A DNA stretch of 64,000 nt from Gorsachius magnificus (lineage: Eukaryota; Chordata; Aves; Pelecaniformes; Ardeidae), in contig CM067105.1 of the NCBI GenBank assembly GCA_034008185.1, forward strand, positions 1,860,001 through 1,924,000, given 5' to 3'. The translations under genes were made by a program, and so were the position numbers. Positions 34,931 to 47,300 of this stretch are shown here, one piece after another. Each line of letters starts with the position of its first letter. Position 1 is the stretch's first letter. The notes under the pieces are model-generated. The model saw nothing but the letters and a program-made list of their open reading frames with translations, was not told where the DNA came from and did not search any database.

Positions 34931-35439
34931 TTGGTTTGGGTTTGGTTTAAGCTTTTCTTAGTTGTAATAATGTTGTCCACAAAGAATGGTCATTATTCAT
35001 ACCATTTCTGACTCTGTATTTACCTGCGCTGTGTGACCCAGAGACTGCATAATGATGAGCCATGATCCATGTGTTTTGAAACAAAATAAGCGACCCTGCA
35101 GTGAGTTGTTTTTCTGAGATCCTTTATTCAATACCTTCTCTGGAGCTGCAGGGACAGTGCCTGTATGCAGAGGTGGAGGGGAAGAGAGTCTAGAAGCAGT
35201 GCTTGTCCTTCCTGAGCTGCTCACTGTCCACCTTCATGCTCTCCTTCTGAGCCCTTGTGTTCTGTAAGGGCCTGAGAGCACTGGCCTGGTGTGTGGCAGT
35301 TTGTGCCAGCAGGCAGGGACAAGCAATGGACACTTCTGTGACAGAGTTGATGTCCATCACAGCTTCATGAAAGGGGATCTTCTAAGGGCAGTGCCTGATG
35401 GCTTAGGTCTGTTTCTAACGTTCTTTTTAAGACCATGCC

Positions 35440-37200
35440 CAGGAACATCCACGGGAGAGAAAACACCAGTGAGCAGCTAAAGTGTGTGAGTGGGCATGGT
35501 GGGGGCACACGGCAGTTTCCTTTCACAGCCAGGCTTCATGTGAGAGAGGTGAAGGACCAGCAGAGCAGGGTCTGGTCTGTGCCCATATTCACCGGGCACC
35601 CAGGAGAAGCTGCCCCAGAGCACTCGTTACCAACCAGGCAATAACAACCACCATTTTCAACACTGCTCTCTTACTGCAGCCTGGAGAGGTTCTTTGACCC
35701 TCCATGGAGGGACACCAAATGTTGAGGTCGGAAGCCTCTGTCTGCATTGTACCAATGAGACGTAAGCATGAACATGGTGTGCCTGTGGTGAGATGAACCC
35801 GAGTGAGCACAAATGCCATCAGCTATTCCTAGGGGTGTGTGCAGAGCTGACCGTGGCTGGACATCAGGTGCCCACCAAGCCACTCTATCACTCCTGCTCC
35901 TCAGCTGGGCAGTGGGAGGAAAAATACGATGAAAGTCTCTCAGATTGAGATAAGGACAGGAAGATCACTCATCAATTACTGTCATGGGCAGAACAGACCC
36001 GACTTTCATTTATTGCCACTTACTCAGAGTAGGGTAATGAGAAATAAAAACAAATCTTAAAGCACCTTCCTCCCACCCCTCCCTTCTCCAGCTCAACTTC
36101 TCTCCCAAATTCTCTAATTCCTCCCCCCAAGTGGCACAGAGGGACGGGGAACGGGGGTTGTGGTCAGTTCATCACAGATTGTCTCTGCCACTCCTTCCTC
36201 CCCATACTCTTCCCCTGCTCCAGGGTGGGGTCCCGCCTGTGCGAGACCGTCCTCCACAAACTTTTCCGATGTGCACCCTTCCCGTGGGCTGCAGTTCTTC
36301 ACGAACTGCTGCAGCATGGGCTCCTCTCCCCAAGGGGTCACAGATCCTGCCAGGAGCTAACTCCAGCATGGGTTCTCCACAGGGTCACAGCCTTCTTCAG
36401 GCACATCCACCTGCTCCGGCGTGGGGTCCTCCATGGTCTGCAGGATTATATTTCATCCACCATGGGCCTCCATGGGCTGTAGGGGGACAGCCTGACCTAG
36501 CATGGTCTTCACCACAGGCTGCAGGGGAATCTCTGCTCCAGCACATGGAGCAAGTCCTCTCCCTCCTTCTGCACTGACCTTGCTGTCTGCAGGGCTGTTT
36601 CTCCCATATATTCTCACTCCTTTCTCCCAGCTGCTGTTGGCAGCACTTTTTTCCCCTCTTCTTAAATGTGTTATCACAGAGGTGCTACCACCATCACTGA
36701 TTGACTCAGCTTTGGCCAGCAGTGGGTCCATCTTAGAGCCAGCTGGCATTGGCTCTATCTTGCATAGGGGAAGCTTCTGGCATCTTCTCACAGAAGCCGC
36801 CCCTGTAGCCCCCCCACTGCCTAAACCTTGCTGCCCAAACCAAACACAGGATGCAAACCAAACACCTGAATGCAGCACTGGGATGCGCTTCCTTGAACTA
36901 AGGTCCCTGCGTCCATTCTTGGGGCATCTCAGACGAGTGCAGAGCAGAGCAATACACCACAGGGCTGAAATGTCCCCCACCCTCTGGCAATTGCACAAGG
37001 AGGATAGGGAGACACTGTGTTTCCTGCAATGCACTGCTTCTGCATGTGCAAGGGAAGGACTCCTGCCTCTGAACACCCCTGTGTGGGCAAGGAGTGCACG
37101 AGGCCAGCTCAGGTGTGGACACCTCACAGAGCCCTGGCATTTCTGTGTGTTACACCAGGAACAGCCCCCAACATCCCAGAGAGATTTCTCTCACCCACTT
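35440..37200 (-). repeat. Inverted duplicate of 45770-46520, interrupted by an LTR
   Basis: 35440-35830 is the inverted partner of 46130-46520 (GGACCAGCAGAGCAGGG near 35558, complement near 46390). 36870-37150 is the inverted partner of 45770-46070. The LTR at 35840-36850 splits the first copy only. It follows OR unit 3, just as its partner follows OR unit 4. Confidence 0.6.
35840..36850 (-). mobile_element. Endogenous-retrovirus LTR (long, internally repetitive)
   Basis: About 1 kb, with internal near-repeats of the type TCCAGCATGGG or TCCAGGGTGGGG followed by a CACAG word, and ending near CAAACACAGG. The same family appears as scraps at 16218-16515 and about 9920-10005. It appears to be an avian ERVL-type LTR, by recognition only. 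No target duplication could be fixed. Confidence 0.6.
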
Positions 37201-38280
37201 TGGACAAGTTCATCGCAAATGCTACCTCGCACTTCCTTAGCTTTCTGGTCTGTCCCTTTCATTACACACTATGAATGGAGGGTTCCTGCAGAGCATCTCA
37301 CCTGCTCAGTCCAAAGGGATTCTGCAAGCATGAGTGACATTGCCCTCTAGAAAGCGGCATTTTTCACCTTTCACGAGGCACAGAGCACATCTAGGGAACG
37401 TGGATGCATTCAGTGGCACACACCCCACCAAGTTTCATCTTTCTGACCTTCCTTCACAAAGTCTTTAAGCAACCAACAAAGAAACAAATGTTCTTTCTCA
37501 TAGGTGTCCTGTAAGGAGAGAGGGGACAAAAAGGACCTAAAGTTTCTGTGGAGAAAGTGTAATGGGAAAATCAGACATCACTGATGGAGCTTCCTGTACT
37601 GTGAATGGGGAATGTCCCCCACTCTTAAGCAAATCTGATGACCTGCCCTGTGACTGGGGTTGGGAACACCCTTGTCATTATGCTGGGGTGGAACACCTGA
37701 ACACCCACTATAGCTCCACCACCACGCCCCAGCTGCTGTAGTACTATTAGCGCTGTTTTCTGCACCTTTTGCAGGTAACGAAGTTTTTCCTGCTGGTGGC
37801 CACTTCCTAAGCTCTGTACTGGGCTGTACGCCACCCACTTCTCTCTTTGCAGGACTCATGAACTGGAAGACCTGTCTCCAGGAGGCAGCTATGCTTTTGC
37901 TAGGGGGATTTTTCTCATCTACAGTAATCACGTCCTCCTTGTCCGAGAAAGTTCTGTGTCCACAATGGAATGGAGGACTTTTTCTATCATTTCACTGGAG
38001 GTCTCCTGCAGTGACACTGACACTCATGCCATTTGCTTTCATAACCTGCTTTGTAGAGCCAGCCCTCCCCTTCCTGTTCATGTTGGTATCCCATGTGTGC
38101 ATCAGAGCTTCCACGCTGGAGCAGCTCTTCCACTCACTGTGGGCAGGCTGAAGGTCTCCTCCACCTGATTTTCTCCCCTATCTAGCGTCACTGTTTTCTA
38201 CAGCACACTCATCCTTCCCTGTGTGACACCCAGTGTGCCACACCCAAGACACTCTTCTGCCAGTGTGGGATATAGAGAAG
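37200..38280. other. No gene recognised
   Basis: Short frames only, on both strands. Nothing resembled a known family. Confidence 0.4.
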
Positions 38281-38960
38281 GCTTTTGGTGAGGGAAGGAG
38301 GAGAGAGGTGCTGGTGAAGCTGGCCAGTGTCAACATGAGACCTCTCTCAAACATCTCAGAAAAGCCAGAGTGATCCAGGAAGTCTCAAAGTCCTTGGAAA
38401 AAGAAAATCTGAAACCCATCTTCATGACAGGCAATAAGGAGGTCTGTGAGAATTACAGGCTGGTCACCTTCGCCTTAGTCCCTGGGAAGATGATGAGAAA
38501 AGTCCTCATGCATCCATCTCCAGGCATGTGAAGGAAAAGAGAAAGATTGCTGAACCCACGTGGGAGGGGAAAGTGGGTGTTGTTGCATACCTGAACCTTT
38601 AGACATAGCCTCCAATGGTCTCCTTATAGCCAGAGCGGTGATATCTTGACTGAAAAAGTACACATTGAGGCGGATTGGAATTATGCTGGATGAACAGGCC
38701 CAGATGACATCAGTGTCCTCCTGACAGCCCCTATCTTTTTGCACTCCTCTGTGACCTGCACTTGGGCCAACACTCTTGACCATCTTGATTATCTCCCTGT
38801 ATGATGGGATGGAGCTCACCTTCAGCTCCTTTGTAAATGAGGGGAAGCTGGGGGAGCCTTTGAGATACCTCATTAAGGTCACCCTGCCTCCAGCAGCAGA
38901 GTCAGACAAGACAATGTTCAGGTCTCCTCCAACAGGAGTTCTTCTGTCATACAATGACTC
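38280..38960 (+). mobile_element. Old CR1 LINE fragment
   Basis: The plus strand reads KENLKPIFMTGNKEVCENYR then LVTFALVPGKMM near 38400-38495, a decayed CR1 reverse-transcriptase segment. Its inverted relative is at 45240-45745. Confidence 0.45.
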
Positions 38961-39779
38961 TTTCCCTTAGACTCCTCACTGAAGGATAGGCAGAGCAAGG
39001 AGAAAAGACACAGAGGCAGAAGAGAGAAAATATTCCACTATAAACACAGGAGTTCCTCTGAGCAACGTTTCCCCAGTTGAACCATCAGTAAGACCATTTA
39101 TTTTGATAAGTGGCTGCAAAAAACTATTCACATAATATATGAGAAAACGAGCATCTAGCTAGTACATACCCTTGGTGCTGTTAATAAAAAACTATGAAAA
39201 AAATTATGAAAATTCATAAAAAATTAGCAATGTTGGAAATAAAGACTTTTTCGGCTATTAGAAAGAGTGCTTTTCTGCAGAGGCTTCAAGTTTGTCCTAA
39301 AATCTACATTGAGGTCTTGCTTCAGTTATCCTCACAGAGGTGGCCACTGCCTCCAGGATTCCCTGGGGCAGCTGAAGTACCCATGTGGGAAACATGTCCC
39401 AGGAGATATGGGACCCCTTCTGGAGCAGGAGCTGGTACACAGGCAGAGTGGCTCAGGGGTGGTGGAGAGCATCAGCTGCCTCCAGCACTGCTGGGGTGTC
39501 TGAGAAGAGACCTCTCCAGCACCACAGCACATTCTGTCCCCTTGGATGCTGGCTATGAGGTCACTTCTGACTGGTCAGAGGTGGGCGGAGGGAGGTCTTG
39601 AAAGCCATTACGATATATCTCCACTAAGATGAAACATTTGGGGAGGCCGGGGCAAGGTGGGACAAGGGAGATGGGAGTTCCAGGGGAGCGAAGAGGGGTT
39701 TGGGCAAAAGAATTGAAAGACTCTGAAGAGAAAAGACCTGTTCAGGTAATTTGGATGCCACTGTGACACTGCTTGTAAA

Positions 39780-40230
39780 AACATTCATGTTAGGACTTGA
39801 TTTTTAACCAGCAACCTTAAGTCCTAAGCCCACCCCTAAATGCTACCTGAAAGCAACCCACCTCTCTAATCCCCCTTCTCAATTTTTTCCTCTAAACCAA
39901 AGTTCATGCACATTACCCCTTACCCACACTCTTGCCCTATAGATCACCCTAATCCCTTGCCCCTACCTCTAGCATTAAAATGTTGGCCTTAACCCTAATC
40001 CTCACCCCAGCCCTAAACAAAACCCTCATGCACAAAGGAAGCCCATACGCTAACACTGACCAGACACCCTCAGCAGAACACCAAACCTACACTGTAAAGC
40101 TTTGCCTAATCTCTAGCCATGAAAGGCGAGCTGTAATCCCTAAACCTTAACCTGAACAGACTCCCAAGCCCCTTTTTTCCCATGCTCGAATCCCCTCACC
40201 TTCAACCCTTTCCTAAGCCTAATTTAAGCG
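39780..40230. repeat. Degenerate C-rich telomere-like tract (copy 2)
   Basis: Irregular CCCTAA-like words, for example TTAACCCTAATCCTCACCCC near 39990 and CCCTAAACAAAACCC near 40010. The phrase CCTAAACAAAACCC is shared with copy 1 near 11685, so the two tracts derive from one duplication rather than chance. Confidence 0.6.
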
Positions 40231-40259
40231 TTTTGTCCCCTTGGAATGGGTGGGGGATT

Positions 40260-41060
40260 GTGAGGTCACAGAAGAGTCATATGACATTGGAAGAGGAATG
40301 TGAGGTTACATGCATCTGATCAGCTTATAGCACACAAAGAGAAGATATTTGGGAATGCTATGGTGAGGTCAGTTGTGCCTCTGTATCTCATGGAAGATGT
40401 ACCTCATCAGGAGGTACAAGGCTGTGAAGGTGGCACTGATGTCTCTTCTGTCTCTACAGTTAAGAGGTCAGCAGCAGGAACATGGCTGGGAAAGCGCTGT
40501 GAGGTCACTTCATTCTGCAGTAGCTGGTAGGTCAGCCCTTGACTCATGGCTGGGATATGTGCTTTTAGGCTCCCATCTGCCAGCATCTCTGACAGACCAG
40601 CAGAAGGCACCTGGTTGGCAAAGTTGGTTGTGGGAATCCCTTTCCCGAAGTACTTGATAGGCCCATCCAGGAAGGGGTCTTGGATATGGGTTCTCATGTC
40701 CTTTCCAGCAACCTGATGGGACAGCAGTGCACACAAGATTTGCTTGTATTTACCCAAGAAGCTGAAAGGCCAGCAGCAGAAACGTGGCTTGGAAGATCAC
40801 AGTGAGGTTACCTCTGTCTGGTCAGCTGGTGCAGCAAGACTTGCAGGTCCTGTCTGTTGAAGGGTTAGCCCATTTTGCTCCTGTGATCACTTTCTGTGTT
40901 TTCTTAGAAGGAAAAAAAATTCAAGTCATCATTTCTACTGCCCCCACGAGAGGCTGTTCACCTGGGAATTGGTTGTGGCAGTTTATGATACAGGGAAGGA
41001 CATGCAGTTGGCCTCATCACTGGTACCAGGTAGGAGCTTCGTGCAGATTTCTCAATACAA
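40260..41060 (+). repeat. Direct duplicate of 11900-12260, with internal repeats
   Basis: A sub-motif resembling GGCCAGCAGCAGAAACGTGG near 40770 recurs in variant form near 40468, which suggests tandem growth of this copy. It ends against the retroviral pol remnant. Confidence 0.45.
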
Positions 41061-42215
41061 TCAAGGTTGTTTCGGAAATGAGTTCTGTTGTCTGACTCAA
41101 CTCTTTCTGGAGTGCCCTGTCACCATAGGACTTGCTTTTAAAAGCCCAGGACAGTGTTCCGGGCACGGGATGTGTTTCCAGCCATCGGGTAGTTGCTTCC
41201 ACCACGGTGAGCACATAGCACTTGCCATGGCAGGTTTGTGGGAGTGTGATGTAATCAATCTTCCAGGCCTCCCATATTTACATTTCAGCCATCGTCCCCC
41301 ATACCAGAGAGGCTTTAACCGCTTGGCTTGTTTGATCGCAGCACATGTTTCACATTCATGGATAACCTGTGCAATAGTGTCCATGGTTAAGTCCACCGCT
41401 CGATCACGAGCCCATCTATATGTTGCATCTCTTCCTTGATGGCCTGAGGTGTCATGGGCCCACCAAGCTAGAAATAGTTCACCCTTATGTTGCCAGTCCA
41501 GATCTACCTGAGCCACTTCAATCTGAGCAGCCTGATCCACCTGCTGGTGTTTTGATGTTCTTCAGAGACCCGACTCTTGGGTACATGAGCATCTACGTGA
41601 CATACCTCTACAGCCTGGTTCTCTACCTGGGCAGCAATATCTTGCCACAATGTGGCAGCCTAAATGGGTTTGCCTCTGCGTTGCCAGTTGCTCTGCTTCC
41701 ATTGCTGCAACCACTCCACAGGGCATTTCCCACCATCCATGTGTCCGTACAGAGCACTGGCCATGTTTCTGATTCATCAATATCTAAAGCCAGCTGGATG
41801 GCTTTCACCTCCGCAGTCTGACTCCATTCACCTTCTCCTTCAGCTTTCCCACAAGGACCCATCAATGAACAGGGCACATTGCTTCCCATTTTCTGACAGT
41901 TTATTGTACAGTGGGGCCTCTTCAGCACACTCTGTCTCCTCCTCTGGCAATTCTCCAAAATCTTTGCTTTCTGGCCAGTCCATGATCACTTCCAAGATTC
42001 CTGGGCAATTGGTGTTTGCTTTTCAAGCCTGTTGTGTGACCATTGTAACCCACTTACTCCACATAGCATCATCTGCATGATGTGTAGAGGGGACCCTCCC
42101 TTTTAACATCCAGTCCAGCACCAGCAGTCGGGGTGCCAACAGGAGCTGTGCTTCCGTACCAACTACTTCTGAAGCAGCTCATACATGTCATACATGCCTT
42201 AGTAACTAATATGGC
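41060..42215 (-). pseudogene. Endogenous retrovirus pol remnant (RNase H and integrase), broken
   Basis: Minus-strand frames in pol order. About 42215-42020 resembles the end of reverse transcriptase. 41958-41623 is RNase H-like, keeping the AEVKAIQ and CTDTW regions but with the first acidic-residue region replaced and part deleted. 41540-41280 is the integrase zinc-binding region with two histidines (HDTSGH) and CETC. A frameshift near 41262 moves the integrase core to another frame (41214-41070). Several frameshifts and deletions make it non-functional. There are no flanking LTRs of its own in place, and gag and env are not attached. Confidence 0.75.
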
Positions 42216-42309
42216 AGGATTAGGTCCCTGGCTTGTGCAGCTGGTTGTGATGTCACTGATAGCTCTGTAGTCCTTAGGGCACATGCATGCACCTGGCTTG
42301 TGCATGTGT

Positions 42310-43225
42310 TTCTGATGTCAATGAGCACAGGAGTAGACACGCCTCCACCTGGGATGGGGTAATCCTGGTCATACAGACAAACTGGGGGAGGAGAGCCTGG
42401 AGAGCAGCCCCGTGGAAAGATAACTGGGGGTTTGGGATGACTGCAAGTTGAATAGGAATCAACAGTGTGGCCTGGCAGCCCAAAGGACAAACCATGTCCT
42501 GGGGTGCATCAAGCACAGCACAGGGAGCCAGTTGAGGGAGAGGATTGTCCCACTCCGCACTGCACAGGTGTGGCCCCACCTCAAGCCCTGTGTGCAGTTT
42601 GGGGCGCCTCAATAAAAGAAGGACATCAAACTATGAGAGTGTGTTGAGTGAAGGGCAACCAAGATGGCAAAGGGTCTCGAGGGCAAGACGTACAAGGAGC
42701 AACTGAGGTCACTTGGCTTGTTCAGCCTGGAGAAGAGAAGGCTGAGGGGACACCTCATTGTAGTCTACGCCTTCCTCAAGGGGGGCAGCAGAGGGGGAGG
42801 TGCTGATCTTCTCTCTCAGGTCACCAGTGACAGGACATGAGGGAATGGAATGAAGCTGTGTGCAGGGAAGTTGAGATTGGACATCAGGAGAAGGCTTTTA
42901 ACTGAGAGGGTGGTTGGTCGCTGGAACAGGCTCCCCAGGGAAGTGGTCAAGGCACCAAGCCTGTCAGAGTTCAGGAAGAGTCTGGAGGACGCTCTCAGTC
43001 ATATGGTTTAGTGGTAGGGAGTCCTGTGAGGAGCAGACAGTTGGACTCAATGATCCTAATGAGTCCCTTCCCACTTGAGATATTCCATGATTCCGTGATT
43101 CTGGGTGCTACTGGAAGTCATGTAAAGGACAATGTAACCATCAGGCACAGTCAACATGGGTTCACAAAAGGAAAGTCCTGTTTAACCAATTGGAGATATT
43201 CTATAACTCTATGATTCTATGAGTT
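42310..43225 (+). mobile_element. CR1 LINE 3' part, broken, with a second CR1 scrap
   Basis: The plus strand contains CR1 ORF2 end pieces (ESSPVER-like region, GCIKHSTGSQLREKI-type, [12 protein letters not shown]) and a 3' end near 43080-43105. A second scrap at 43110-43225 reads RHSQHGFTKGKSCLTN and ends in ATTCTATG. Both are decayed. Confidence 0.7.
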
Positions 43226-43229
43226 GTTC

Positions 43230-44730
43230 CTTCAGATTCTCCTCAGCTTGCCAGCTGCTGCTCTGAGCTTCAGGCAGTTAAAAGCTTTCCTGTCTTTCTG
43301 CAGTCTAATTGTGTCCTGAGCCAATTCTTAAAATTATGTTTCTCTCTCTCTTTTTTAATCTACCTATTTAAAATATTTCTCCTAAGATTATCTCTTGCAG
43401 AAGGATGACCTCATTAGAGGCAGCTTGTACTTAGCATACGGCTGAGGAGTGTGTGTTATTGTTTATGAAAACTGATCATGTTTTAATTTTATTTCCTGGA
43501 AAATAGGAAAAATTCTTTTGTGCCTGTGTGCATTCAGTTCTCTAAGGAGAGCAGGGGGGAGATGGTGCAATGGAGCTGTAACATCCAGCTGCAGACTTCA
43601 GTGGAGAAGTCTGAGGCAAGGTAGAGTGATTCATTCATTGAGACCATTCCTTCCCAGGTGACCAAGGACAGAAATGGTGAGGCTGGGGAGGTGAGGAGCA
43701 AATTTGTCCATACAGTGTCGAACCTAAAGGGACGGTTTCTTCTACTGGTTGAAACCTCCTCAAAAAACTCTCTGTATCAATGCCAAGTGGAGACTGCTGC
43801 AATCACTTCTTTGGTAGATTGAAAAATAATGGAAAATGCCCTTTAAAAAGCAAACCCCCTTCTTTATTAAATGCTCATTGAAATCCACCTCTTGAACTAC
43901 ACTATGAAATGTCTCTAATTAGCTGTACAAGGCTTGAAGACTTGGAGAAAATTAAAGGAAGGGACAGGGCTCATTCTGGCTTTCTGTATTTTAATAAGCC
44001 CCACGGTGTGTTTGGTGCTGAGTCCATGAAGCTCAGATACTGAGAAAAGGTTGAAAAAACTGCTCAAGAAGCCAGAAGCAAAACTCAAAGTACCTTGAAG
44101 TATTAATGGGCCCCACTGAGGGTTGTTACTGACAGAGCCTCCCCAGGGACACGTTAGAGCAGATAATTGGAGGCCATGATTGGAGACAGGCAAAGGCACT
44201 CTGCAAGTGGCTGTAATAGTGAGAAAACCCTTGCTTTGTTTTATAAATCAGAAAGGCCAAGCCCTGACCCCCCAGGCACTGGGAAGGCAGATCTTGTCCC
44301 CCCTGCATGGCTCAGGGCTTATTCTGGGGGCAGTGGGGTGTGAGGGCGAGCAATGCAAGTGTAGGAAAATTCTATGACACCTCCTGGCCTTCCCAAGGAA
44401 TGCTGAGGAGGAAACCAAGAGCAGAGCCTTCAAATCCAGTTTCTCCTGATAGGCCTCAGTGGCAGATGCAACTGTCCTAGCCAAAGGGACAAAGACCTTG
44501 CTCTTGTGTGGCCTTTCAGCCTAGACAGACCCCTTGGCCATCTTGACTGCAGGCTGTCCCACATTGTCCCATGGCTGCAGCTCTTTCCTTTCAGGCTGTA
44601 GACACCCATCTTCCTTTACCACCATTTCTCACCCTGACATTTCAAGACCTTCCCTGATGTCTCTTGAAGCATCTCTGGCTCTTCCTTGAAGGGCAAAGCC
44701 ATGGTCTGATCCAGACTCCATCTGGATGAC
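43230..44730 (+). repeat. Three-copy 'A' repeat, copy 3
   Basis: Shares AGGCAGCTTGTACTTAGCAT near 43420, GTGGAGAAGTCTGAGGCAAG near 43600 and GTATTAATGGGCCCCACTGA near 44098 with copies 1 and 2. It has no coding potential. Like copies 1 and 2, it lies next to CR1 sequence. Confidence 0.5.
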
Positions 44731-45239
44731 CTCTCGCATTGCAAGGATACCCTCTGAGTGAGACTGAGTTCAGACTCTGAGTTCAGACATCACCTGTCTG
44801 AACCTTGTGAGTTTCAATTTGAGGAGGCAAAAATGCAGTATCAAAATAGTGTTGTTACACTGCTCTGTGGAACCTCTGTCTGTCCCCTCCCATAGGCTGC
44901 CTCAGATTTTGTTCAACATTGTTCTGTGGCTTTGAATCTCCTGTTCCTTGAGCTTTACCTATAGGATGGTCTCTCACAGACGGAAATTGTTAATGGACAC
45001 CAAAAGGAATAAACGAATGGCTCTGGCTACTGGGGAAGGGATGGGGGGGACCTAACAAAACCAACCCTCCCTCCCTTCTCTCAAGAAAACATTCATGACC
45101 ACAGTCACTCCTTGTCTTTTCCACTGAAGTTAAAAGCCTCTTCATTCAGGTTTTTGCAAATACTCACCCGTCAATCTTTTTCAACACATGAGTTAGAAAC
45201 ATGACATTACCAGCCAGAAACCACATTAATTAAGTGGAC

Positions 45240-45745
45240 TCTCAGGTTATAACTGGCCACTGACGGCTGCCACTAGTAGCTGCCTGCTCAGAGGACTTTG
45301 GACCACTGATGACATTTGGGCTTGATCGCCCAGCCAACTTCCCCCCCAACATCCACTTCTTCAGCCTAGACAGCACTAATCTGGTGATAAGGACACCATG
45401 GGAAACCATGTCAAAGGCCTTGCCAAATTCCATGTACACAGCATGCCTTTCTTTCCCCTGCCCATTTTGGTTCAGCAATCTCTTTGTTGTCCTTCAGGTG
45501 CCTGCAAATGGCTGCAGGAGGATGTGTCCCATCCCCATTCCAGGGATGCATGTAGGCTGACCAGTCTGTAATTCTGCCAATTCTCTTTCTTGTTGTTGAG
45601 GATGGGATTGATGTCTCCCTTTTCTAAGGACCCCAGAACCTCTCTCTTTGCTCTGACCTTTTTGAGAGCACAGTCCAGAATCATGGGCAAGGGTGATGTA
45701 GCAGACAGGAGCACTTGCAATGAGCCTGTTCAAGGAAGCTCAGGA
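45240..45745 (-). mobile_element. Old CR1 LINE fragment
   Basis: The minus strand gives KKENWQNYRLVSLHASLEWG and AVYMEFGKAFDMVSHGVLIT, CR1 reverse-transcriptase pieces in different frames. Inactive. Confidence 0.6.
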
Positions 45746-45769
45746 GAATCTCACTGGGACAGAGGGTTT

Positions 45770-47060
45770 TTTTCCTGGACTCACACAGAGAAATGTAATG
45801 GTTCTGTCAGGCGTCCACATCCGAGCTGGCTTCACGGACTCCTGATGCACCCAGGGGCATTCAGAGTCTTTCCCCTTTACACATAGAGGTAGTGCACTGC
45901 AGGAGTCCTCATGTCTCTGTGGCCTCCTGCTGCCACTCCCAGAGTCTGGGAGGAACCTCAGCCCTGTGGTGTGTGGCCCTGCTCTCCAATCATATGAGAT
46001 GCCCCCCAGGATGAGGACTGGACAAAGGGACCATGTTCAAGGAAGCACATCCCAGTGCTGCATTCAGGTGGTTTCCCATGGGATGTTACTCCCAACATGA
46101 AGTGACCTTGAGGCACTGTCTGTCCCACAGGCCTTCATGGAACCCCAAAGAATAGCTGATGGTGTTTGCGCTCACTCGTATGTGATGTGCATGCTTACAT
46201 CTCATCTGTACAATGTGGATGTGGACTTCTGACCTACTCATTCAGTGTCCTTCCATGGAGGCACAAAGAACCTCTCCAAGCTGGGTTGAGGGGCCAGAGC
46301 TGGAAATGATGGTTGTGGGGGGCCAGTCCAGGATGATTGCCCTGGGGCAGCTTCCCCAGGGTGTCCAGCAAACACAGGCACAGACCAGACCCTGCTCTGC
46401 TGGTCCTTCAGCTCTCTCATAGGAGTCCTGGGTATGCAAGGACACTGCTGTGTGACCCGACCCTGCACACTCATATTGTTTAGCTCTATATTGGTGTTTT
46501 CATCTACAGGCCCCTTTCCTGGGCATGTTCTTGAGAGGAGCTTTGGAGGAAGACCTAAGCCTTCAGGGACTGCCCTGAGGAGATCCCCTTTTTATGGAAA
46601 TGCTGTTATGGAGGCCATTGCCTGTCCCTGCCTGTGGTCAAAGGACTTACATGCAGCAGGACTGTGACCAAGCTGCCACACTACTCAAGCCTTACACAAA
46701 AGCAAGTGCTCAGAAAGAGATTATGGAAGTGGAAAGAGACCCTGTTAGCCAAGAGGCCCTGGAAGGCAAAGTGCTGGTGCTCCTTGGCAGTGCTGCCATG
46801 TTGGGACTCTTTTACCCTCCACCTATGCACACAGAAACTGCCATGCAACTCCAAAAAGGCATTGGAGGAAAGATCACAGAAAAAAATAGTCACTGAAAGG
46901 CCTTTTATTTTGTTTAAACACACACAGCCGGGCTTCTCATTTACACAGGCACTTGGTCAGAAAAGTAAAGCAGACAGTGAATTAGAAAGGAGATGACAAC
47001 ATTATCAGAACCACCACCACCATGAAAAAAATTTCAGAAGACAAGTTGGGCCTTCAATGA
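45770..47060 (-). repeat. 3' flank of OR unit 4, inverted relative to 35000-37150
   Basis: 46130-46520 and 45770-46070 match 35440-35830 and 36870-37150 in inverted form. 46800-46960 matches 35060-35190 in inverted form, including a TGTTTAAACAAAATAA-type word. This places it as the 3' flank of an OR copy. Confidence 0.55.
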
Positions 47061-47061
47061 G

Positions 47062-47300
47062 TTACATTATAGCTGCTATGCAGAAGAAATGTATTGCTTC
47101 AGAAAACCATTCAGTTATCAGTTTCCACACTGCATCCTGGAGCTCCTGGTTCCTCATGCTGTAGATAACGGGCTTCACTGCTGGAGGAACCACCGAGTAC
47201 AGAACTGCCACCACAAAGTCCAGCAAAGGAGAGGAGATGGAAGGGAGCTTCAGGTAGGCAAACGTGCCAGTTCTGACAAAGAGGGAGACCACAGCCATGG
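47062..47300 (-). pseudogene. Olfactory receptor 3' fragment, family 14-like (OR unit 4)
   Basis: Only the last quarter of an OR is present: AVVSLFVRTGTFAYLK (end of TM6 and loop), SISSPLLDFVVAVLYSVVPP (TM7 side) and AVKPVIYSMRNQELQDAVWK, then a short tail to the stop at 47062. Sequence upstream of about 47300 is unrelated to ORs, so TM1 to TM5 are deleted. The fragment itself is open. With its flank it mirrors OR unit 3. Confidence 0.85.

Noticed and set aside
36502..37350. 282-codon open frame on the plus strand
   Set aside because: Half of it lies in an LTR and the rest in the inverted duplicate of 45770-46070; there is no family resemblance.
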